Part shown: positions 11,207 to 22,300 of the stretch, in pieces | Position numbering within the stretch: position 1 is the first letter of the stretch | Layout of the letters: every line of letters starts with the position of its first letter | Source: Lampris incognitus | Lineage: Eukaryota; Chordata; Actinopteri; Lampriformes; Lampridae | Assembly: GCF_029633865.1 (NCBI RefSeq) | Contig: NC_079219.1 | Coordinates: 12,025,420 to 12,089,419, forward strand | Length of the DNA: 64,000 bases | Direction of reading: 5' to 3' | The notes under the pieces: model-generated | Database searches by the model: none | Told to the model about the DNA's origin: nothing | What the model saw: only the letters and a program-made list of their open reading frames with translations | Program-made: the position numbers and the translations under genes

Positions 11207-13262
11207 TCTTAAATCAAAATACAAGTGTTGTTCAGTAAATATTGTCGAAAACGCAACACCCCAAGGCAGTATAGCGAGTCCTTTGTTTTCTGTTATGATA
11301 AATGATATTTTTCTGAGTTTGGAGAATGGGATGGGATTTTCTCTTTTTGCGGCTGATGGGGCAATTTGGAAAAGAACTGGGAATTTGGAATTTATTGTGA
11401 AGAAACAACAGGAGGCCATTGTTAAAACTGAAAAATGCTCATTTAAATTTAGTTGGAAAGAATGGTTCTTTACAAGGAAAAGAATTGAAAGTAATTTAAA
11501 ATTAAAATTATATAATCAAGAATGAGAGGGGATGAAACGGTTTGAATTTTTAAGGATTGTGGTTTGATGAAATAGTTACATGGGCTGTATATATTCAGAA
11601 AATAATTGATAAGCGTAAGGAAGTATTAAATGTAATGAGATGTCTGGTAGGAAGTGAATGGGGGCATTCATGGGACAGCATTGAAAACTATTTACACAGC
11701 ATTAATAGGTTCAGCGTTTGATTATGGGCGTGTGGCGTTTGGATCTGCAGCAAATACATCTGTCAAAAAATAGACAACATTCAATATCAGGGGTGAGACT
11801 GTTCAGGTGCCATTAGAACAAGCCCAACATCAGCATTACAAGCGGAAATGGGAGAAATGCCACTGGAATTAAGGAGAACACAGCTATCTTCAAATTACTG
11901 GGTTAATTTAAAAGGACTTAATGAAGATCATCCAACACAAGATACATTAAAACTGTTGGGGAAAGGAGATGAAAGAAAGAGTAGTGGATGGACAAATAAG
12001 CAGAGAAATAAACAATTAGAAATAACTGAAATAAACTTTAGCAAAAGGGTACCATCCTCAGCAATACATCCTTGGATACTTTCTGACCCTATTGTAGATC
12101 TCACATTGCTTGATAAAAAGAACAAAGATAAGGAGTTTACTTTACATCCACAAACAAAGACTTGTATAGAAAATAACTACTATGGCTATGTTCAGATTTA
12201 TACAGATGCTTCAAAGAACTCAGCTGGTAAAATTGGTATTTCATACATAGTAGCAGATTTCAACATTAACATTCACAAACGAACCTGTGATGGATTATCG
12301 GTATATACTGGGGAGATGCTGGCAATTTTGTTAGCAGTGTAATGGGTTGAAGATGTGAGACCTTTGAGAGCAGGAATATGATCTGATTCCAGTTCATCAT
12401 TAATCAGCTTGAAGCACAGCCATTCAGACAGCACACCAGATGTTTCAATAGAGATACCCCGAACTTTATGTAGAATTCTAATGATGGGACTTAAATATGA
12501 CATTTGTATGGATCCCAGGACATACAGAAATCAAATGAGTTGAAATAGCTGACAAATGTGCAAAGGGAGCCACAAAAACGAATTACACTGACATCACCAT
12601 ACCCTTTAGTAAAACAGAAATGATGACCACAGTTAAGCATATAAGAAAATAATAAAATAAAAAATATAAATAATAACATCCATCCATCCATCTATCCATC
12701 CATCATCAACACCGCTTATAAAAATAAAGAAAGGTAGCAAAAACAGTGGGAAGAAGAGAGAACGGGAAGGTGGTTGTAGAAAATTCAAAGTATGATGAGA
12801 GGCATGGGGAGAACCAGGACAGAGGAAACAATAACATCCAGGCTACATTTTGGTCATACAGGAGTAAATAGCACATTATTTAAAATAGGAAAGATATAAT
12901 ACAGGAAGGTGTGGATTTTGTGATCAAGAAGAAACATGAGGACACTTTATGCTTTACTGCCCAAAATATGATGCTGAGAAAAGGGAATTGATACTGAACC
13001 TTAAAGAAATAAAGTTGCAATTTGACTTGTGTCATCTTATACAAAGAAGTGGTAAGGACACTTACCTATTTTTATTTCAATATCTTGGGAAAACGAACTT
13101 TCTAGAAACAATATCACTTTGTTTTCTTAATTCTATATTTTCTTCTTTTACTTTTTGAATTAGTGAATGTGTAGAGTCCCAATCCACACTCCAATACAGT
13201 TGGTGGCAGTAATGCACCACAGCGTTGTTTGCCAACTGCCATAGAATTAACAAGAAGGTTTT
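11207..13262 (+). mobile_element. RNase H-bearing LINE (I/Nimb-like), longest copy
   Basis: Reading frames broken by stops give the end of a reverse transcriptase (NTPQGSIASPLFSVMINDIF at about 11250-11310). The following catalytic block reads LFAADGAIW, so the usual second position of the [YF]xDD motif is altered. A 164-residue open piece (11848-12342) carries the linker and first half of RNase H (YTDASKNSAG). After a stop come PGH- and DKCAKGA-like segments, then CPKYDAEKRELILNLKEI near 12960. The 3' UTR at 13160-13262 matches fragment 2. A CATC/ATCC simple repeat with a short unrelated insert sits at 12640-12730. Inactive. Confidence 0.75.
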
Positions 13263-13713
13263 CTAATTTCCTGTCTAAATTCGTGTCTTCGGTAGAGCAA
13301 CAAATGAACTGACTTTAAGGGTAAATGAAGACGACAAAGAAGATGATGATGATTTTCTAATGTCTTGTCTAAATTTGTGCCTTTGACGATGGGCGGTCCA
13401 AACGACAGCTGGTTTTTAAACTCTATATTCTGTCAAGACAAATACCCAATTGAGATATTAATGCATTGCATATGTTGGTATGTCTGTTAGGAAACGACTG
13501 ACACCAAAAATTTCATTTAAACAACTATAATACTGTAACGATCAGAGGGACGTGGTCGAACTTGAACAGCAAAATTGAAAAAGTACAAATATTACCTGAA
13601 AAAACAAACAAACCGGAAAACACATATTGCTAATCTAACAAACGTAACAAGGCCTGTAGAAAATGAAATGTAAAAAAAAGCCAGAAAATAACTATTGAAA
13701 CAGTCCCAAACAA
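13263..13713. other. Intergenic, partly a local duplication
   Basis: The first about 130 bp contain two related segments (13258-13300 and 13350-13385, TTTTCTAAT..CTGTCTAAATT) that also resemble 9455-9500 after LINE fragment 2. The rest is AT-rich without recognisable genes. Confidence 0.5.
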
Positions 13714-14997
13714 CAGAGATGGGGTCAAGTCACACATGTGCAAGTCACAAGTAAGTCTCAAGTCTTAACCTTCAAGTCTCAAGCAAGTGACTTGACTTGA
13801 CCCAAGTCATTTTTTCTTGGGTGAAGTCAAGTCACGTCAAGTCATAGGTTATGTCAAGTCAAGTCAAGTCCTGAGTTAAGGCAAACCAAGTTGCAAGTCA
13901 AGTCACCCCCCCCCCCAAATTGCTGCAGTCTTACCTGCAGTATCCAGTCTTTATAAAGAAAAAAGACAAGATATTAGGACATGTCTAATAACGATATTAT
14001 TGGCCAATTCATTTACCTGTTCAAAAAATATGACAATGAATTGAATTTGCATTGTAAGTATTGGTATTCAATAAAATAAATGCAATCAAACAAAAAAGAA
14101 ATAACTTTATTAAAGCTCATTTCTTCTCAATCAAAAAAAGATTCCCTCCCCATCAATTTAAACATCGGGGTGTACTGACACTGACAGCCAGACTACAATG
14201 TAATCAAATAAAACGGTTAGCTCCCTCCCCTTTTGACCTAAATTGCGAGCCGTTTGACCAAAAGGGGATTAATCTTCTTCAGATTGTTTAATTTGAAAGA
14301 TTTTAGTTACTTAACAATGCATCATATCCAGCATTTCACAAGATAAAATTGAGGAAAAGTCAGAAAGAATGAACCTAATTTGGTGCAACAGAAATATATG
14401 TTTGTCTGTGTTATATCTTTGATCATCTTGGGCTCCCATAAAATTTGACCCCAGGTTGGAAACCACAGCTCTACACAACAGAATTTCTGGTGGTTTTACA
14501 CTCCAAAAAAAAACCAAACAAAAACTTAAGCTTATCGTTTTCTCAATCAGTAAAAAGATCCCCTGACAGCCAGACGACATCATCAAACTTTGTTACAGTC
14601 CACGTCTGTTTGTTTGCAGAATATCTCAACAAGTCGTTCCCTTTTTACAAGTTGCTGCATTTGCAAAATATGAGATTTGAAAGGGTCTCGTCTGCGAGCT
14701 GAGCACGATGTGGCCTCACAATGATTCCACCATGGCTTAAGACCCTCTCAACCGGGACGCTTGATGCTGGCACTGCAAGTGCGCTCATTGAAAGTGGAAA
14801 AAGTGCAGGGAGGGTGTTCCTATTTATTTCCCAAAATGAGAGACAAGCCTGCCCCACTGCAAAGGCCAAGACAGTTATTCAACCGTGTCTCTGGACTTCT
14901 AGTTGTGTCCCGCTTGCGACACTTTGTATTCTGAGAATAACCTGCAGACGGTTATCAGTTCTGACAGTCATCCTGGCTGCCATCCGCTCCCTTGGTC
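13714..14997 (-). mobile_element. hAT transposon remnant with transposase C-terminus
   Basis: The left end is CAGAGATGGGGTCAAG followed by a subterminal array of AAGTCA/CAAGTC repeats (13725-13905), typical of a hAT end. On the minus strand 14869-14645 encodes the hAT dimerisation region: LAVPASSVPVERVLSHGG, then IIVRPHRAQLADETLSNLIF. Minus-strand similarity continues with stops to about 14997. The 5' half of the transposase and the other terminus are missing; an AT microsatellite abuts the break. Inactive. Confidence 0.75.
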
Positions 14998-15002
14998 AGT
15001 AA

Positions 15003-15038
15003 ACATGTGTGTGTGTGTATATATACGTATATATATAC

Positions 15039-15112
<74 letters not shown>
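15003..15112. repeat. GT/AT microsatellite
   Basis: GTGTGTGT passes into TATACGTATA and then about 70 bp of pure (AT)n. Confidence 0.95.
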
Positions 15113-15114
<2 letters not shown>

Positions 15115-15456
15115 GCACGTCACAATCGAGGTGGCTCAAGTTCTTTTGCGCCCCTTTGCAATTTCAGGACAGACGACCAACAACAGGTATTTCTTGAGGT
15201 AGCCATTTATTTAAGGAAAAAGTAGAAAAACAATTTAAAAGAATTGTCCATTGAAATACGTCCATAAAAATAATGTCTTTTGTGGTTTTCCTATAAGCTA
15301 CAAAACATTCCAAACAGTGTCTCTAGATCCGTTGTCCAAGAGGTTCCTATAATCCAATACTGCAAGGATTCCTCTACTCCATTTAGGCTTCTTATCTCGA
15401 TTTTGTCAGTCCGAGCCACCTGGTCTCCTCTGCAGGGAGCGCCTTCTCGTTCGTTG
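15113..15456. other. Unclassified, possibly an old LTR
   Basis: With 15615-15870 this may form one repeat split by a small LTR: the outer ends read CACGTCACAATC and CCAACGTGACA, which are loosely inverted. I could not find coding or primer-site sequence to support an LTR call. Confidence 0.25.
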
Positions 15457-15614
15457 TGTAACGAATTCGAGTGGGTTACGCAACCACAGAAACTGCCGCG
15501 GCAGGGAAGCGAACCCGTATCACCCGCGCCGCAGGAGACATCGCTAACCGCTCGACTAAAGGGTCAGAGCCGCCAGCCAGCGGCCAGCGTGTCTACTTAT
15601 CTATGCTAGTTACA
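15457..15614 (-). mobile_element. Solo LTR of small tRNA-like LTR element, subfamily A
   Basis: A 158-bp unit starting TGTAACGAATTC and ending TAGTTACA, flanked by perfect 4-bp duplications GTTG (15453-15456 and 15615-15618). The minus strand carries the tRNA-like block: GAGCGGTTAGCGATG (A-box-like), a GCGG-loop hairpin and GGGTTCGCTTCCC (B-box-like). Confidence 0.8.
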
Positions 15615-15929
15615 GTTGGCTTAGTCGCCCCTCGTCGAGCGGATGCGGGATTCCGGGTAGGCGGCTGCGACAGCCAACCGTGGCCGCACTCGTTCGTCTC
15701 AAGGTCCTGCTTGGTCTCCTCATTTAAAGGAGTCTCTCAATTTACTACGCCTGGGCACAATCAAGAAAATCGGGAGAAGGCATGCAGGGCGTTCCTCAAT
15801 TCACGAGGAGAAGGCATGTCATTGGTTGAACGTCGATCTGCGAAACACGTGAGATTTCGTCTCCAACGTGACATATATATGTATATATGTGTGTGTGTTT
15901 TTTTTTTGCAGTTTTGCAGTTATTGTAGG

Positions 15930-16064
15930 TGTAACCGGTTATTTTCTTGCCCGGTGCGGGATTCGATACGAGGTGTATTGCACCACAAGGCGACATCGCT
16001 AACCGCTCGACTAAAGGGTCGGACCCGTTAGCTAGGGGCTAACGTGTCTTATTAGTAGTTTACA
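15930..16064 (-). mobile_element. Small tRNA-like LTR element, subfamily B, truncated
   Basis: A 135-bp LTR (TGTAACCGGTT to AGTTTACA) followed by 46 bp that match the beginning of the subfamily B internal region (GTCGTCACCCTCTCCCGCGC) before a subfamily A LTR interrupts it. The primer-site end of the internal region and the second B LTR are missing. Confidence 0.75.
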
Positions 16065-16110
16065 GTCGTCACCCTCTCCCGCGCTTTATTATTCCCGCGC
16101 TCCGAAGTAT

Positions 16111-16267
16111 TGTAGCGAATTCGGGGGACAACGCAACCACAGGAACTGCCGCGGCCGGGAAGCGAACCCGTATTGCCCGCACCGCAGGAGGCATCGCTAA
16201 CCGCTCGACTAAAGGGTCAAACCCGCGAGCCAGCGGCCAGCGTGTCTTCTTATCCATGCACGTTACA
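16111..16267 (-). mobile_element. Solo LTR of small tRNA-like LTR element, subfamily A, nested
   Basis: A 157-bp unit, TGTAGCGAATTCGGG to GCACGTTACA, flanked by GTAT on both sides (16107-16110 and 16268-16271). It lies in the internal region of the subfamily B copy to its left. Minus strand carries the tRNA-like block. Confidence 0.8.
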
Positions 16268-16399
16268 GTATGTAGAGAACTATTTTTCCGACGTGCCCTC
16301 TCATCGCAATCTTCAGTGTAACCTGCAAGGCAACGCGTTTAGATATGCTGCCATTTGATTGGCTGAGGGGTTTATCACGTTCTCAGCGCATGAACGTAT

Positions 16400-19300
16400 C
16401 GAAGCCCCTCTCGTGACCTCTCTCCCGAAGAAGAAGACGCGCCGTGTGTGGCAGAGTTGCTGCAAGATAGCTGGACTGACGGTAAGATATCAGGCTGGCT
16501 GTTGCAGACTTGGTTGACGTAAATACACCAGGAAATCATGAAAGTAAATCCTCACATTAGTATTTCGTTTGGCCTCAACATTCTTGTCCGTGTTTCTGCT
16601 TTGTAGATAGAAAATGCTGCCGAAAAAGAGAAGAGACATCCGACGCTTTTTCACCACCCAGAGAGTAAGTAGTAGACTAGCTGCTAGGCTGTTGTTAGCT
16701 AGCTAACTGCCCACAAAATGCACGCCTCCTAGCCTAACGTTAAGACCCATTCTACTATGGAAAAGTGTTATTAAGGTGTTAGTGTAGTGAATGTAATGAA
16801 GGCTAGTATTGAAGCTAACTGGCTGGGTTCTGTAATATTTGCCGGTCGATTTAAAGACACGTGGATGCGGTCCCACACAAATGCAAACATGCTAGCCTAG
16901 CGTAATATCACCAGTCTTCTACTGTGGAAAAAATAACTGGTAGCTAATACGTTTCGAGGGTAGTAGTAAAGCTAACTGTGTCCCCTCTAGTCTTTGAACC
17001 AATGTTAGCAATTACAAGGGTTAAACTAGTGTAACGGGGGCAGTCCTATGCTGTTCTGTGCTGGTCAGCCTGCTGCATGCCCGTCACTCTCATCATTAGC
17101 TCTGCGTTGTGTTCTAGTTGGGTGGGGCCCCAGGTGTTGTGGGGGGCCCTCAGTCTCTCATCATCATCATCGTCATCATGATCAAGGAAGGAGCGGGGAC
17201 ACACAGGACTCTATTTGGCCCACCTTGCCATTTATTTTGGTTTCAAACCCTTCGACAACCGTCCAGTCCTCCAGCGGGAGCGGTGTTTCTTACGGACGTG
17301 GGGGTCGAAGTTCAACCACTGCCCGGACTCCACTCGTGTGCGTTAGAAGTAGAAACCGTCCACGGGACTCCGATGTAAGAAAGGATAAACAAGTATTTTA
17401 TCCCACAGCTTGCAGTATCTTCTTACAGGGATACTCAAGGTTACGTTCTCCTCAACCAGCAAAACTGTCCCACGGTAAGAAACACGTGTGGCTCGGCTCG
17501 ATTGCTGCTTGAGACTCCTCCCACAAAACAAAAATGGCCTCCCCCGCGTTTCCTCTTCCGTGTACCCACAAGACCTCTCTCTTAAAGCGACAGTACACGT
17601 ATATGACGGTCGTTGGAAAACATACATAAAAGTAAATAATGACATAAAATAAAATGTAGTAAACACAAATAACAGCACACAGACAGGATTTGGTGATATT
17701 TCATACTCAAACAAAATAAAATAAAAACATTAATTTTAACCTGGTTACATTCACCCCTCCTGAAATTCACCAACATCCTGCCAGCAGGATAAAAAGAGAA
17801 AGAGGAAAGGAAAAGCCCATCACTGACTACTGGCACAAGTGAAAAGAAGGACCTAGTCCTCCAGTCAACTTAGGAGCTACCTCGGTTACGAGGTTCAGAA
17901 AATAATGAGGTTGATCAAGTCTCAGTATTCCCCTAGATCAATGTGACGCCTGATACGCCACACCATGCACTTGGCCCAAAACAACCCTGTCTGATAGACA
18001 CCTAATAACTCACATTAAACTAGTTTGAATGACTCCAACCTCCATCAAAGTTCAAACCCTCACACTCCGTAGAAATGGCATCTGAGCCATAGATTCTATT
18101 AACCTGTTCACTGACCTCACCACCCTCCCTGTGCGTGTCCTAACCCGACCATCGCTCTCTACTTGTGTGCGTGAGACAGTGCGAGCTGCAACATCTGTAT
18201 CGAGTGAGTGTGGTGCTTCTGTGTGCGAATCAGTGTGAGATATAACACCAACATCGAGTGAGTGTGATGCCTCTATGTGTGGTGCATGTGTGTTGTGTGG
18301 TGCGTGTGTGTTGGGTGGAGTCTGAGCAGTGGCCCCCACAGGACTGACTACCAGATTAGACGGAATGAACTCTTCCGCTTCTGCCCACTCAGATCTAGGC
18401 GAGTCTCCAAGTGATGAGACTGCTAGCCCCACTGCATCCCCTGAGACCGTCAGGCCATCTGCACTGTCCTCCTCATCGGACTCTGCGCAGTCAAGCAACT
18501 GACTGGTTGTACTGGACTCCTCACCCTGATCTAACTCAGGAAGGGGCAAGAAGTTGACCTCCAACAAACGGTTCCTGTGCACCACTCTGGTGTGCCCCTC
18601 TGCATCCTGAATCTTGTAGACGTGGATATTGGGGTTGACACCGACAACCGTGTACACTCCGTTCTCCCATTTGTCAGCCAACTTTCTCTTCCCTCGCTCA
18701 CTCTGGTTCGCAACCAAAACACGATCCCCGACAGACAGGACAGTGCCCTTGGCATGTCTGTTGTACTGTCGCGCCTGATGCTGCTGCTCAGCCGTGGAGT
18801 GCTTCTGAGCGATCTCCATTGCACTCCTTAGACAGGAAAGCAGAGACTGAGCATAAGAGTCATAGTCAACAACGTGAGGATCATGCAAAACCTGCCTGAA
18901 CATAACATCCACCGGCAGTCTTGGGACACGCCCATACATCAGGAAGAAAGGTGCATAACCCGTGGTCTCGTGAACAGTGGCATTGTACGCGAGCGTGAGA
19001 GAATGGATCTGCTGAGGCCACTGTTGCTTCTGCTGAAGCGGAAGGGAACGGAGCATATTCCCCATCGTGCGATTAAAACGCTCTGTCCCGCCATTACCCA
19101 TAGGATGGTAGGCCGTCGTGTGGGACTTCGCTACACCCGCCAACTTGAGAAGCTCTGCAATCAGGTTGCTCTCAAAGTTTGTGCCCTGGTCAGAATATAT
19201 TCTTTCCGGAAACCCGGAAACACAGAATACATGATCCCAGAGTTTCTTGGCGACCTGCTTCGCTGTCTGATTGGTGCAGGGGAACGCGTGAGCAAGCTTA

Positions 19301-22300
19301 GTGAAGTGGTCAGTAACCACTAAGACATCGACTGACCGCTGCTTACTGTCCTCAGCGGACCAGAAATCCATACACACAAGCTGCATCGGTGCGGAAGTTT
19401 TAATGCTCTCCAGGGGCGCGCAAGCAGCTGGCTCTGGGGTCTTCCCAAACACACATCTCCGACAGCATCTGACATATGCTCTGATATCCCTCTCCATGTC
19501 AGGCCAATAAAAACGCTGCCTTGCAAGAGAGAGAGTACGGTCCTGGCCCTGATGACCAGCGTGATCGTGGATGCCAGACAGTGCCTTGTCTTTCAGACTC
19601 AGAGGTAAAACATACTGAGACCTCCTCTGCTTGGACACTGGGTCCTTTGTCACCCTGTACAAGACACCATCATTGACTTCCAACTTCTCCCACTGTTTCA
19701 ACAGCCTGAGGACCTTCTGGTCAGCACCATGCCTCTCACGCCTCGATGGCCGCTTCCGAACAGCGACAAAGGGCAACACCTTGGAGATGCAGGGGTCCTG
19801 CTCCTGACTCAACCTGAGCTCCTCGGTGGATAACATTGGCAGTGTATCCTGACCACCCGACAGATGCTGAACGTGCTGGACCAAACTGAGTGCTGTGAAT
19901 ACTGATGCATCAGGCCAGTCACATTTGGCTTGACAAAAAGCCCTGACCTCAGCTGCATCACAAGCAAACCCAGATCGCGCACTACTCAGTGTTTGGGACT
20001 GGCAACTGAGTCTGAAAACATCCTGCACAGAGTCCCCCTCAACCCCGTCGGCTTCCTGAACAAGGGCCGGGTAGGGCTCCCTAAGTAGCCTCTGACTGAC
20101 GGGCTTGGAAAAAGGGTCGCGACTCAATGCATCCGCCACCACGTTTTTCTTCCCTGGCAGGTGTTTGAGATCGAAGGTGTAAGACGCCAACTTAGACACC
20201 CAGCGGATCTCACACGCGTCAAGCTTCGGCTTCGTTAGGAGATAAGTCAGCGGATTATTATCTGTCCAAACGGTGAAGCTTTGACCCTTCAGCCAGTGGC
20301 TGAACTTTTCACAAACACTCCACTTCAGCGCCATGAACTCCAGTCTATGAGCTGGATACTTCCGCTGTGAGGCACTGAGGGACTTGCTTGCAAAACCAAC
20401 AGGTCTGGCCTTGGACTCTCCTCGGGGCACTTGAGACAGCACCGCGCCGAGTCCGTCCAAAGACGCATCGACCGACAAAATGAAAGGCACCTCAAAGTCT
20501 GGATGGGCAAGCACCACACACTCCAGTAACATCGTCTTCAACAGATCAAATGCTTCCCCACATTCCACCGTCCAGTCTGCGGAGGTAAGCTTACGGAAGC
20601 TGCCATGGGGCTTCTTATCCTTAGCCGACCTCCCCCTCCTCTTTTGTCCAGCTGTAAGGGCGAACAGGGGCTTAGCCACGGAGGAGCAGTTCGGGAGGAA
20701 ATGCTGGTAGTAAAATACCATACCAAGGAAAGATTTGATCCTACGAACAGAAGGCGTGCATCCATCACCTTCCATGAGATCCTGCACTGTCATGTTGGAG
20801 ATGACCTCTACTTTGGAGGGATCGACAGACACACCTCCGCCATCAACCACGTGGCCCAAAAACCGCACCCGCTTCTGCAGCAGATGACACTTCTTCGGAG
20901 CCAGTTTCAAGTTGTTCTCCCTCAACCTCTGAAACACAGTGCGGAGCCTCGACAGAGCCTCAACCTCTGACGGCGCGAAGACAAGAAGATCATCAAGATA
21001 GCACAAAAGCTTCGTGAAGTTCAGATCCCCAAAGATCCCAATCATCATTCTCATGAAGGCTGCAGGGCTATTACAAAGGCCCTGTGGCATGCGATTGTAT
21101 TCATGCAACCCAAGGGGAGTCGTGAAAGCAGTGTACTTCTTGTCATCTTCATGCATTGGGATGTTGAAGAAGCCAGAGGTGAGGTCCATCGTACTAAAGA
21201 GGCAGTTACCACCCAGCGCGGCAAGACAGTCCGACTGGTGTGGCAAGGGATGAGCGTCTTTCAAGGTCCGAGCATTCAGCCATCTGAAATCAGTGCAGAT
21301 CCGAAGCCCGCCATCCTTCTTCCATACCATAACCAGCGGTGAAGCGTATGCGCTCGAGGACTTCCGGATAATCCCTTTCTCCTCCATATCAGTGAGAACC
21401 TGTCTCAACTTCTGATAGTGGGCTGGGGGAACCCTCCTGTAGGGCAAGCGAAAGGGGCGCTCATCCACCAGATGGATGCGATGTGTGTATCCTGTGACCT
21501 CGCCACAGTCCAGAGAGTCCCTGGAGAAGATGTCATGGTACTCGGTGAGCAGCTGAGTGAGCTGGGACTTGCATGCCTCACTAACCTGACAGGAGCTGAG
21601 GTCAATGTCACTGAGTCCGAGCTCTGACAAACTCCTAGCCGGCTGGACAGGGGGACAGGCACTATCTGTGGCGTTGGACTCATGCCTCCCTGCAACTGAT
21701 TGCAGTCCCTGGAAAACATTAAAGTCCTCAATCGCCAAGCATGGAAACACATCAGCCAACTTGCAGTTCCTTTTCAGTGTGATGGCTTTGTCAGATGGAT
21801 TGACAACAGTCATGGGTACCCACCTATCACCCCAGAGCGGTGTGACAAGTCGACCTACGAGGACACTGCGTGGCATGGCCTTGGAGTCTGTCGGCTCCAC
21901 AACAACAGTGCTTCCAGCTGACATAGGCACCTTAGCAGGAAGTCTGCCCCAGACTAAGTGCTCGTGCCTCGGTAAGAGTGTCACGGCCTGGGTGAGCTTA
22001 ACAGTACCTATCTTCTCAGGAACTGCACCACCCCTCCAGCGCTCTACATTCGTGAACATGGACAAGAACTGTTCAACGTCAGGACTAGACGGATGTTCCT
22101 GTCTGGACGCGATGTCCCAGTACTCAGTACCACTCTTGAGTACATGGGCCACATGTTTAATGACGTTTGTGCCGACTATCAGATCATCATGCTGACCGGG
22201 CACGACCAGAGTGGGTATGACAAAGGAAACACCATAAAGCTGCATGTTGAGGTCATAAAAACCATCAGGCCTAGTCTCCAGACCACCGCAGCCAATCAAG

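Noticed and set aside
15009-15197. Open frames of repeated Ile-Tyr
   Set aside because: They are translations of the AT microsatellite; the same applies near 33358, 57793 and 57955.
15457-16267. tRNA-like blocks as functional tRNA genes
   Set aside because: They lack a paired acceptor stem, recur in many copies inside direct repeats with TG/CA ends, and vary in the anticodon region.
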